Below are positions 35,068-45,929 of a stretch of 64,000 nt of DNA, in pieces (the first letter of the stretch is position 1; the number at the start of each line of letters is the position of its first letter). Made by a program: the position numbers and the translations under genes. The stretch comes from Parasponia andersonii (Eukaryota; Streptophyta; Magnoliopsida; Rosales; Cannabaceae): assembly GCA_002914805.1 (NCBI GenBank), contig JXTB01000529.1, forward strand, positions 140,207 through 204,206. The letters run 5' to 3'. Below the pieces are notes generated by a model that saw only the letters and a program-made list of their open reading frames with translations, ran no database searches and was not told where the DNA came from.

Positions 35068-35791
35068 TATTGGAGCAGTTTTTATCAACTGTCCACGCGT
35101 CTCTGAACTGCCGGTGTTGTATCCTCCAACTCTCCATGTGTCCTTTCTATCCCAAAGAGCTTTTGACTTCAGGCAGGGTCGGAGAGGCGGGGGTGGCCAC
35201 CTGCAAAGACTCTTCAATACTTAAGTCAGATATTTACCCCNGGGACGTATGGCTCATATATATATAGTCCTGAAATTGTGAACCTTCTAGTTTTCAATCT
35301 CAGAACCGAGTACCTTTTTCATCCAGACTTTCTCCAGAGGTCACGGGCCGAGATTACCGTGATCTCCCTTGCACCGCTGTAGCCTAGTTTCCGCCGTCCC
35401 CTATGACTCGAGTCTGACAGGGGCGAGATTTAGACAAATCGCCGTTCTATCAGGACAGCTTGCCCCCCGCGCACACCTACTCAAGATTGCATTAAATGCT
35501 CTGTCTGGATCTGGAGCTGTGAGTTGTTTTCTAATGTACTCTGGTGGAAGACCCTCGGGGCTTCCGACCCCCAGCTGTCGAAGTAAGGATCGGACTAGGC
35601 CGAGTCCATCCAGGGTCTGGCATGGGTCCCGGCCCTAACCTCGGACAACCCAATGATCGATGTGGTACCACGTGCGGTTCGCGTGGTCTTTAACCAGTCA
35701 CTCTCGACACATGTCGGACGGGAGCCCTGTTTGTGACCTGTTCTGCCACTTAATCGTCCACGTGGTGTGTGATTTGGGAACGAGTCCCACA
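35068..35791 (-). repeat. Element B 5' LTR, with a sequence gap
   Basis: It is 724 bp, beginning TGTGGGACTCGTTCC on the minus strand and ending CCAATA (CA changed to TA). It is about 110 bp shorter than its partner. The difference coincides with the N at 35241, where the partner has T-rich sequence. Confidence 0.88.
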
Positions 35792-36707
35792 GTATTTACT
35801 CTATAAGGAATTTATTGGCTTGACCCGGTTAGGTGTCTCATATATTAAAGACTAGTGGCACTCCTTCGGATGGCTTTATATATAGTAAAAATAATTATTG
35901 ATTTAATAAGTAATTCAAACATGCTTGTGGATTTCGACTGCGCTATATGATTATTATTAATCCCGAGCCTAACATATACATAAGTAGGTAGAGGGTATAT
36001 ATAAGAAAACTTACTAAGAAAGAACATAATTATGAGACATCTCTGGCCATGTTTATTGGTATTTGCACTAATAATAGGTGTGAGCGGCGATTGCATAATT
36101 TGTGGTGGGCTACATACTTCTATTGGTACGTATGTGCTGCTAATTAAATAGCTATAAGTATCACTTATGCTCTTCATTTTTAGTTTTTTTTTTTTTAATT
36201 AAGAAGTCAAAAAAAAAATATAAATATAAGACATATAGATGGTACACGCAAGGATTAAGGAAAAAGAAAAAGAAAAGAAAAGAAAAAAAAAATTGAAACT
36301 TGTTAAGAAGTGGGGATGGAGTAGAAATGCATGTGGGCCGCCCAACATTTGTATTTGGGAGGGAGGGAGTAGGAGTAGTAGCAGCGTGCCGGTGGCGTAA
36401 GTGTGAAAGATATTTTAGTTTTATTAGAGAAAGCATAGAGAATTAACAAATATAATCGTCTTCTAATGACAAATGAATAAACAATAATATTGAACACTAA
36501 AAATGGTGCAGTCGCAATGAGATCAATGGGACTACATTGCAGATTTCTCATCACTTAATGTTGAATATTGTTTCAGCTGGGTGCGATATTGGATCCGTTG
36601 TCGTTTAGCAAGTTTGAGATGGAGTTGGGAATTTGACACGTGGCACGCACTCCTACTTTCTAGTTGGAGGATTTTTTTTTCAGGCGTCGTTTTGTGGGTA
36701 GGGTAGG

Positions 36708-36773
<66 letters not shown>

Positions 36774-39225
36774 GCTTATTGCCAAGTATTGTAGATGAAA
36801 TTGTAAATATTAAGTGATGATCATACATCATGTCCAAATTTTTATATGTGACTTTGCAATAGCATGCATCACAATTCTCAAATCTCAAATCTCAAATCAT
36901 TTTGATTCCAGCAAAAAAAAAAAAAAAATCATTTTGGCATTTGGTGGAGGCCTGGAGGTGGACGCAGGCGGCCCACCACTTATTTCCTTTTCATTCTCTC
37001 TCTTGCAAATATTTAATATTTAAAATAACTGAATCCGTGCGCTATCTATAAGATCATCTTTACTGTACTTGTCCTTATTAATTTTTAGCTTTGTTTAATG
37101 GCAAAATTAATTAATGGATTTCCTCCTCATTAGTAATTTTTATCTCTTTTTTAGAAATTTCTTATCTATAAGTATAATATATATATATATATAGATAAAC
37201 TCTTGGTTGTCGTTTATTCAGTGGTTATTTGGATTCTTTTCATAGTATTCATTCCGTCTCTCTTTCTCACTCACTCACTCATCTTATTTATCCTCTAATC
37301 AATAATTGTACTTCGCTTTAGCAAAGCCTAAGTAATACACACTTGCGCACACATGACACACATATTAGTGGCATTACACATGATATCTCTATATTTGTAT
37401 ACGTATCCGTCGTTGGTCGGTGCCAAGTTATTATGTACATAGATCTACTTATACATATACATGTATATATGTATGTATATATGTGTATAGTGCGTATCAT
37501 TTTCAACAGTAGTACATCATTCATATTCTAGTAGCTAGCTGATATTTCGTCAAATTTATTGTTTATTGGCTACGTTCACTTGCGCATGAACTACTCAAGA
37601 AAATGAAATTAATTAGTTATATATATATACTTCTTTTTCTAGATTTATTAATTATTAATACCTGTGCAGTGCATGCACTACGTAAGCAGTCGGATGATAA
37701 ATTAATATAGCTAAGTTTGCTGTAAAGAAAGCTTGATTTAGGTAGGGTTTAGTGTTTAATTACATTATACGTTGTGTTTCATAATTTATATTATCTCAAC
37801 GTTTGTCTTCTTGATCAATACATATATATACACATATTTGCATCAACCAAATTTTCAGATCTGTAAAGAGAATAATAATATTTCAGAAATAAGAAAAAAA
37901 GGGATCAAATGAGGAATAAAACGAAGAAGAAAATTAAGGTGTATACGAATGTCGAACATATGTGCGATTTCTCCTTTCACGCGTGCTTACAAGAGGGTGT
38001 GAAGTGAAAGGTGATTGGTTAGCAACTGTTTATAAGATTGTTGATCGTGATCGTGATGGGTTTAATTACACACACATGAAACATGCATATAATATATACC
38101 TATATATATATATATGTATATGAACTTTTGAATGCGATAATATATATATTTATATATATTCATATATGTATAATTGCTTGTCGTGACATTCAGGCTCAGC
38201 TGATCATCGCTGTACGTTCCCTATATATAGATGTAGTGGGAGACCACTTTCTTCATCTTTTGATGGAGATGACCGCTCAAGTGATTGCTGCTCCGATAAG
38301 ACCTGCAGCTAACTCACACACACACACACACGCACATTAATTAATTGATCATTGTTATGCTTTTGTATATTATCTAAATATACTTACATAATTAATTATG
38401 ACATTATTATTGATGTATATAAATATTGTTCTCACTCACTATTATAGCTTACAATATTAGTTTAATGTGAATTTCACATATCTCAAATAAGTAATCATTA
38501 TGCTTGGGAGAAACTGATCATCATCTAATTCGATCGCTTAATTTTGCTTTTACCTTTTAATAAATGATAATCAAAGGCGCTTCAGGAGTATATTAATGAT
38601 CATGCTCAACGAAATATTGCTTGTTAGTTGATCAGTAGCATGCTTAAGCTCCCAGTATATAATATATATATATATATACACACCATGGAATTCTTAATTA
38701 CCTTAGATCAATACATAGCTAATTAATTAAACCAAAAAAGAAAAGAAAGAAAAAAAAAAAGAATCATCAAAAGAAACATCATAATTGAAGTTTATAACTA
38801 CTTAAGATCCGCTTTCTAGTTTCATTGAATCTTTGCCAATAATAATTCTTCTGAATTAAAATTTTAAATTAATAATTGTCTGCATAGAAACGTATCAAAA
38901 TCAATGTGGAACCTCATATTCTTCATGTACAAGATCTCTTTTGACGTTTTTCCTTATAGTTCAATAGATTTTAAATTATATATGTTTATGGGTTTTGCTT
39001 TATTAGTTATAATTGTGGGCAAATCGATTCTTCAACAATGATATATTTCAGGGCAGGTACAGGTTTTAAGTCAAGTGGGCAATGATTCATATACATATAG
39101 GGCTATATCGAAATTAATATATATATACACATCAATCATATGTATAAGTGGCATAGATATAATATATTATTATATGATGTCACTTGTGCATATCGGAAGT
39201 TGCCTAATGATCACATGAAGACGAC

Positions 39226-39405
39226 ATGCAGAGCAAAAAGAATGGAAGAGATCTGCTAAAAGTGATCGGCATGATACTCTTGTTTCTTTCAGTGCCATTA
39301 TTTTCATTCGTAGAGATGAAAAGAGGGCTTGCAATACAAATAAGGGATATCTGTGGTAGAGGTGAAAAGAGGGCTTGCATTACAAATAACGGATATCTGT
39401 GGTAG
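39226..39405 (+). CDS. Possible small protein of 59 residues, unrecognised
   Basis: ATG at 39226 opens MQSKKNGRDLLKVIGMILLF, a basic start followed by a hydrophobic run to about residue 29 that resembles a signal peptide or membrane anchor. The rest (KRGLAIQIRDICGRG then EKRACITNNGYLW) contains two cysteines and is built from the 46-bp tandem duplication. TAG is at 39403-39405. No family is recognised and no promoter was fixed. It could easily be a chance open frame in AT-rich DNA. Confidence 0.2.
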   Translation: MQSKKNGRDLLKVIGMILLFLSVPLFSFVEMKRGLAIQIRDICGRGEKRACITNNGYLW

Positions 39406-39409
39406 AGGT
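39318..39409 (+). repeat. 46-bp tandem duplication
   Basis: GAAAAGAGGGCTTGCA.TACAAATAA.GGATATCTGTGGTAGAGG occurs at 39318 and 39364 with two or three differences. Confidence 0.85.
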
Positions 39410-40054
39410 GGTATAGCTTAGATTCTATAGAAATGATGAAAGATTATCATCATCCTCCTCCTTCTGCCCCTATTTACATTAAATTTATATCAATGTCACT
39501 CGTTGATTAATTGATTTCTGTAATTATATATGCATCTATCGGATGAGGAATACTGAGCATTATTCTCCAAAGCATACCCGGGCTTTTAGCTAGTAGTGTA
39601 AGACAGAGTTTCGTTTTATCAGTGGCAACTTTTAACGAGTCACAAATGTTAACAACACAACATTTTTATACAACTTAAAAAGTAATTTTTTTTTTTGGAA
39701 GATGCTTAAAAGTAAAAATTTAATCACACTAGTAAAGATTAATGTACATTTAATTAGTACGCACTTACAACACCTTAATTGGTCGACCAAAAGTACCTCT
39801 AATCCGAAAAAAAAAAAAGCATTCTTTAAGACTTACAATTTTAGCTGCTAACTAGAATTTTAGTCACAACAAAATTATAAAATACTTAATTTAGGGAAAA
39901 CACTAAATATCGTGACATTTTTTTTTTCTAAATTATTCATGATTCGAATGATATGAAATTTTAGGTGATAATTAACGAATATAGAGGTAAAAGAAATATA
40001 TACATATAGATAATCAATACTATCCAGTTATTTGTTGCCATGCATGAGTCAAAG

Positions 40055-40092
<38 letters not shown>

Positions 40093-40843
40093 GATAAAGT
40101 GTAGCATTAATCTTAATATTTGGTCATAAAATTTTTATTCCTGTAAACTCGTGATTAATGTAGGTTATGCTGTAATGGTTTAATTTAGGATAGCCAAGTA
40201 TAAATGACTCTGGTTATGTGAAATATCAGATCATGTGGATTGTGAATGTAATGGAAGAGCTAGCCTAGCTATACCCACCATCAATTAGAGTTAATGCATG
40301 CCTAATGGCTGCTGGTGACGATAATGATCATATATATATATATATATATATCATGATGATCTAGAGAGATCATATCATCAACGCTGGTCCATGCAGTTAG
40401 GATATTACAAGTGGCACCTTGGGGATGGATGACGCGTAGGGCTATAGGGACGTGCATAAGCGAAAAGACCAAATTAAGAGACTAGCCTTACTATATACAT
40501 TCCATGTATTAAAATCTATGTACATTCAAAAGGATACGAGATAGATTTTGTAAGACAGCAAAACACTCGGAACCCACGCGTGTGCCTTGTGTATCTTTTT
40601 GGTTTTGTTTATTTATCTGTTGCTTTACTGGCCTTTAGTTGTACTAGCTCCCACCACCCAATTTAACTCACTACTCTCGCCATTCGACAGTTGCCCCTCG
40701 TGGAAGCAAAGTGATTTATCTATAGATAGAGTGACGGTCAAATATGTATAAATACATATGTTTACACCAATCAATCAATCCATTGGGATATTGATCTGCT
40801 ATTTTTGGAAAAATTATAGATACATATTTTTCATGTTCGGAAC

Positions 40844-40880
40844 NNNNNNNNNNNNNNNNNNNNNNNNNNNNNNNNNNNNN
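40844..40880. other. Assembly gap (37 undefined bases)
   Basis: A run of 37 N lies directly at the left limit of element C. Its true length is unknown, and the missing 3' end of element C may belong here. Confidence 0.98.
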
Positions 40881-40889
40881 TTTTTTTTT

Positions 40890-41437
40890 GGGTCATCGGC
40901 AAGCGTTTTATTGCACGATTTGATTCCCAGAGTACGATTGTTTTGGAGATTCGTTGGCAAGTTTTTATTGCACAACAGTTTCCTCTTTATATGTTTTCTC
41001 GGGTCGTCGACGAGCGACGTGACTCCCATAGTACGAGTGTTTTTGAGGTCTGCTGGCAAGTTCTTGTTGCACAGCAGTTTCCTCTTCGTACGTTTTCTCA
41101 GGTCATTGACGAGTGACGTGACTCCCATAGTACGAGCGTTTTTGAGGTTTGCTGGCAAGTTCTTGTTGCACAACAGTTTTCTCTTTGTACGTTTTCTCGG
41201 GTAGTCGACGAGCGACGTAACTCCAATAGTACGAGCATTTTTAAGGTATTCTGGCAAGTTCTTGTTGCACAGTAGTTTTCTCGGGTCATCGACGAGCGAC
41301 GTGACTCCCATAGTACGAGCGTTTTTGAGGTCTGCCAGCAAGTTCTTGTTGCACAGCAGTTTTCTCTTCGTACATTTTCTCGGGTCATCGATGAGCGATG
41401 TGACTCCCATAGTACGAGCATTTTTGAGGTCTGCAAT
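40890..41437 (-). repeat. Element C tandem array 1, 99-bp units
   Basis: TTCTTGTTGCAC and close variants (plus strand) recur at about 40962, 41061, 41160, 41259 and 41343, spaced 99, 99, 99 and 84. On the minus strand units translate to KNARTMGVTSLVDDPRKRTK then RKLLCNKNLPADL. The frame stays open through about 257 codons across the gap. It lies just downstream of pol, as in D. Confidence 0.85.
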
Positions 41438-41800
41438 TGTGGCAGACCCTTTTTCGTGGTAATTCGGTATGATTTTTTGCCTGCGCAAAATAAAATTCTG
41501 GATTCTGCCACTGTGGGTAGACCCTTTCCCGTGGTAGCCTGGTATGCCTATTTTGCTTGTGCAAAATAAAACGTTGGATTCTGCCATTGTGGGCAGACCT
41601 TTTCCCGTGGCAGCCTGGTATGCCCATTTTGCTTGTGCAAATAAAACGTTGGGTCTGCCACTGTGGACAGACCCTTTTCCGTGTGGCAGAAGACCTGATC
41701 TGTTTCGGAATTAAGACTTCTAATAATATAAGCGTTCACATGGTCCTCACGCGTGAATAGTGCGTAGGGTCTGCCACTGTGGGCAGACCCCTTTTTCCAT
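41430..41800 (-). repeat. Element C tandem array 2, about 75-bp units
   Basis: CTGCCACTGTGGGCAGACC and variants (plus strand) recur at about 41432, 41504, 41581, 41656 and 41771. Spacing is near 75 bp except for the last. The unit sequence differs from the 75-bp array in element D. Confidence 0.8.
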
Positions 41801-41899
41801 AGCTATCCAAAAGACGAATCCATGCAGCAAAAAGGGAACTTGACCTGTTTTGGATTTAAGCTTCTCATTAATATAAGAATTCATATGGTCTTACATCAT

Positions 41900-42991
41900 A
41901 TGCATGTGTCTTACACGTAATACTTTTTCAAGTGCTGAGCATTCTATGTGTTCGGCAGGTTTTTCTCGGTCTTGAGCTCTTTCAGGATATACGCACCACT
42001 GTTGAGTATTTTGATCACCTCATAGGGTCCGATCAAATTAGAGTCCAATTTCGAGGAATTCCCTGTTCTAACTTTTAAGACCCAATCCCCGACATTAAAT
42101 CGTTGGACATTAACCTTTTTCGCGTAGTAGGATCTAGCCTGCTGGTGGTACGAAGCCAGGTGGACCAGGATTATGTCTCTCGTTTCCTCCAGGAGGTCTG
42201 TGTTACGGCTTAGCTGGAGTTCGTTTAAGGGGGCATCTTTTACCACTTCGGAGTGGAGGGTCGGGAGGCTGACCTTGGTCGGGATCACGGCCTCTGATCC
42301 GTAGACCATGGCGAATGGCGTTCTTCCAGTCGACCTCCGCTCCGTGGTTCGATGAGCCCATATGATGACTGACAGCTCTTCTAACCACTTGCCTTTAGCC
42401 TCCTGCAGGTTCTTTTTGATGTTGCTGAATATGGCTTTATTCGTTGCCTCCGCTTGACCGTTCCCCTGAGGGAAGTTCACGGAAGAGAAACTGAGCCTTA
42501 TATCATACAGCTCGCACAGCTCCTTGACCTTAGCATTTTGGAACTGTGTGCCATGATTGGCGTGTATCTCTTTCGGGATCCCGAACCGACAGATTATGTT
42601 CTTCTAGATGAAGTTAATCGTATCTGTCTTACTAACGATCGCGTAGGCTTCGGCTTCTACCCATTTGCTGAAGTAATCCATGGACAATAGGACATACCTC
42701 CTTCCCTTTGGACTTCTGGGGAGCTCTCTGACAATGTCCAGACCCCATTTGACAAATGGCCAGGGGGTTATGTTCGAATGGAGTACCTCCATGGGTTGGC
42801 GTTTCACTGGGGCGAACCTCTGGCACTAATCGCACTTCTTGACGAATCGGGCTGCCTCTGTCATCATGTACGGCCAGAAGTATCCAGCCGTTAGAGCCTT
42901 GTGAGCGAGGCTGCGTCTGCCTGAGTGGTTGCCGCATACTCCCTCATGGATTTCCTCCATTAGCTTTTGCGCTTCGACATGACCTATGCAC
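41900..42991 (-). pseudogene. Element C integrase
   Basis: Minus-strand blocks in order: zinc-binding HKALTAGYFWPYMM with KKCD*CQRFAP (stop at a Lys position), then core TPWPFVKWGLDIVRELPRSP, KWVEAEAY, NHGTQFQNAKVKELC and QGNGQAEATNKAIF. C-terminal blocks are WAHRTTERRSTGRTPF, YGSEAVIPT and WVLKVRTGNSSKLDSN through GAYILKELKTEK to about 41900. A stop follows INFI. It would join element DNA to the genome, but is inactive here. Confidence 0.88.
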
Positions 42992-43740
42992 TACAACATC
43001 GGTCCCATTGTCGATCTCCTGTATAACTGTTCACCCACCATCGAGTACCTGGCAGCTTTCAATCTGACTGATCTTGCTTCCTGGGGGTCTGCGGACAGGT
43101 TCCCCAACTTCAAATACTGTGTGATAGGTTTCATCCACCCTTCGTCAGTAGCTCCGGTTGTGAATATATGGTGCGCAGGGGTCTGCGGAGGGTCCTCTAT
43201 ACTCCCACCTTCTAAGAGAACTTTTATGCTTCCAGCCGTACTCCCGGTTGACGCACTCTTAGCTAGCTCGTTGGCCCTTTGGTTCATCTCCTTGGGGATT
43301 GGTTCGATATTGAAATTGTCAATGCGAGCTTTTGCCCCTATTACCTTGGAGAAGTACCTGTGCAACCTCGGTTCTTTTACTTCGAAGTCTCCCATGACCT
43401 GACCCGTGATCAACTGTGAGTCGGTATTTACTGCGATGTCCTACACTCCGAAGTGCAGTGCCAGCTCAAGGCCTTGCAGCAGTGCCTCCTCAAGGCCTTG
43501 CAGCAGTGCCTCATACTCCGCCTCATTGTTAGTCGCCTGGAAACCGAGCCTCAATGCCTTCTCAACTCTGAGACCCATCGGGGTCTGCAAGACTATCCCG
43601 ATACCTGATCCTGAGGCATTCGTGGATCCGTCGGTGTGGAGCGTCCAGGCTGAAGGGGGGCAGAGTTGAGACATCTGATGCGGGTCATGCTGCTTGCCGA
43701 AGGATCTGATTTCTACCAGAAAATCCGCCATGACCTACCC
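42991..43740 (-). pseudogene. Element C second (archaeal-type) RNase H
   Basis: The blocks WTLHTDGSTNASGSGIGIVL, ATNNEAEYEALLQGL, TGQVMGDFEVKEPRLHRYF and EMNQRANELAKSAS lie between the RT-linked RNase H and integrase. This extra domain is the mark of Tat elements. A 24-bp direct repeat (CTCAAGGCCTTGCAGCAGTGC) at 43469-43512 duplicates residues EALLQGLE. The domain is broken by stops and frame changes. Confidence 0.82.
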
Positions 43741-43879
43741 TTTCTTCACCGCTCGAGGCCGATACTCGATATCGTATACTCCCAGCTCGATGGCCCATTT
43801 GGTTAGTCGTTCTGACAAGTCTGGCTTGGCCAAAATTTGACGGATAGGGAAATCCGTATACACGGTGACCGAGTATGCC

Positions 43880-45150
43880 TCAAAGTACTACCTGAGTTTC
43901 TTTTTAGCATTGACCAGAGCAAGGACCAGCTTTTTTGCCGTACTATATCGTGTCTCGGCATCCAGGAGCATGCGGCTTATATAAAATACCGGTTTCTGTT
44001 TGTTGTCTTCCTCGATGAACAGCACGACACTGATCGCTACCTCGGACATAGCTAAATAGTCGTACAGGTGCTCCCTCTCTACTGGGGAAGCCAGGATAGG
44101 TGGGTGACTCAAATATAGCTTGAGATCTGTCAGTGCCCTATCCTGTTCCTTCCCCCAGATGATAGTAGAGCTTTTCTTCAAGCATTGGAAGAAAGACTTG
44201 CATCAGTCGGACATTTTGGAGACGAATCAGCTGAGAGCGGCTATCTTCCCGGCCAGGCATTGGACCTCCTAAACGGTCGAGGGTCTCTGCACATTCGCGA
44301 TCGAGGTCAGCTAGGTCGGATTTGCCTCAATACCCCTTCTGCTCACGGTATGCCCTAGGAATTGCCCAGAGGATACCCCAAACGCACATTTCTTGGGATT
44401 CAGGCCCATCTGATATTGCCTCAGAATCTGAAAACATTCGTCTAGGTGCCTCAGATGGTCTGAATCTTCCCTGCTCTTTACGACCATGTTGTCAATGTAG
44501 ACCTCCATTGTTTTCCCTAGAAGCCTGGCGAATATTTTATTCATGAACTTTTGATAGGTTGCCCCCGCGTTCTTCAGGCCAAACAACATACGCCTCTAGC
44601 AGTACAGACCCCGCTCCGTGATAAAAGCCATATGGATCTGTCTTCCACGTATAGGGGGATTTGGTTGTACCCAGAATAGGCATCCAAAAAGCTCATTCTG
44701 TTGAATCCTACCATCACATCTACTATTTGGTCGATTCTCGGTAGGGGAAAGCTATCCTTTGGACAAGCCTTATTCAAGTTGGTGAAGTCTATGCAAATAC
44801 GGTCGTTGCCGTTTTTCTTCTTCACCACTACCGGGTTGGAGACCTAACGCGGGTACATGCATTTCCTGATCAGACCATTCTCTAGCAGCTTTTCTACCTC
44901 TTTGTTAATCGCCATGTTTTTCTCTAGTGCGAACCTTTGGGGCTTCTGCATGACTGACGAAAAATTGGGATCTATGTTCAACTGGTGGCAGGTGTGTGCG
45001 GGGTCTATCCCGGGCATGTCGTTATGGAACCATGCGAAGATGTCCTTGTTCCGCTTCAGGAATCCCAACATTTCGTTCTTCTGCTCCTCGGGTAATAGGG
45101 CCCCGAGTAGAACCACCCTCACGGCACTGCCTCTTTCAATGGGACTGCTA
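43880..45150 (-). pseudogene. Element C reverse transcriptase and linked RNase H
   Basis: On the minus strand: NDMPGIDPAHTCHQLNIDP (about 44990), YPRVSNPVVVKKKNGNDRIC and FTNLNKACPKDSFPLPRIDQ (about 44740-44870). FLDAYSGYNQIPL, then a frame change, LKNAGATYQKFM and YIDNMVVKS (about 44490) follow, then the RNase H part (RYSTAKKLVLALVNAKKKLR, about 43900). The YxDD catalytic pair reads YIDN, so the RT could not work even if the frame were intact. Confidence 0.88.
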
Positions 45151-45232
45151 CCAGCTCCTCGATCGTGGATTCCGGACCGTCAGACTCTTCTTTGATTCAT
45201 TTCATATACGCTGGCAGGCGGTCCTTTGATTG

Positions 45233-45900
45233 CTATTCGTCCCTAGTCGAGGCACTTGTATTCGCGTCAACTTCCCTCAGGGCGGTTGAAAAGCACTTCC
45301 TTATAGAGGCCTGATCTCCTTTGATGTCTATCATATAGGTTCCGTCCTTTGATAGACATCTTAGGACCTGCTGGAGGGTAGAAGCAACCCCATGCATGGC
45401 ATGGATCCATCCCCTTCCCATGATGGCATTGAAGGAGGACTGGCAGTCAATGACGACGAAATCCACGTCCAAGCATCTCTCTGTAGCGCAGACATTCAGG
45501 GTCACAATGCCTAAAAGGCTGACCCTCGTGCTGTCAAAAGCAAACAGCGGCTGACAGGTCGGCCTAAGTGTGCTTCGATCCAGACCCATATTCTCGAATG
45601 TGCTGAGGAACAGGATATCGACGCTGCTTCCACCGTCGACCAGAATCCTTCTGACCAATGTGGAGTCGATCTATAATTTAATCACCAAGGGGTCATCGTG
45701 AGGCTGGCGCACCGTAGTTAAATCCTGCTGGGTGAAAACGATGGGGACGGCAGAGGTGCGGCTTTCCCCTGACATCAAATGGTTGACGGAATGGCCCATC
45801 CCCCTCAGGCGCTTCACCCTACCTTCAGCTCTTTTGAGGCACTTTTCCTTCTCCTCTTGATCCTGGGTCAGCTCTGGCCTGCCCACAATGGTCGGCACTA
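45233..45900 (-). pseudogene. Element C aspartic protease region
   Basis: The minus-strand frame 45658-45233 contains RRILVDGGSSVDILFLSTF, with the catalytic Asp in a DGG setting, and DVDFVVIDCQSSFNAIMGRG. It is preceded by EEKEKCLKRAEGRVKRLRGM (45898-45671) linking it to gag. A stop lies between the two parts (near 45670). Confidence 0.8.
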
Positions 45901-45929
45901 TCCTCAGGGTCTGCTCTCCTGATCCAGAG

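Larger units (their letters stand above)
30055..35791 (-). mobile_element. Tat-type Ty3/gypsy element B, gag-pol lost
   Basis: Two LTRs in minus orientation (5' LTR 35791-35068, 3' LTR 30887-30055) are flanked by perfect GTATT duplications (30050-30054 and 35792-35796). A purine tract GGGAAATGGGGGTAGG on the minus strand adjoins the 3' LTR. No gag, protease, RT, RNase H or integrase remains. The inside holds the plus-strand gene 31117-34299 (antisense to the element) and, next to the 5' LTR, an inverted copy of part of it (34617-35061). The primer site after the 5' LTR keeps only GTTTGGC before that copy begins. The element is defective and non-autonomous. Confidence 0.9.
35797..40843. other. 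AT-rich intergenic region between elements B and C
   Basis: No gene was recognised. It contains (TA)n tracts at 36716-36766, 40058-40089 and 40331-40351, a (CA)n-like tract at 38316-38334 and an extended G-box GACACGTGGCAC at 36635-36646. A 46-bp tandem duplication lies at 39318-39409 and a 59-codon open frame at 39226. AAATCTCAAATCTCAAATC is a short direct repeat near 36875. Confidence 0.5.

Noticed and set aside
36635..36646. Extended G-box GACACGTGGCAC as a promoter
   Set aside because: No gene is visible on either side, so a regulatory role cannot be supported.
38083..38340. 85-codon plus frame with Tyr/Ile runs
   Set aside because: It is made of TA-rich microsatellite and CA repeats, with no coding signature.
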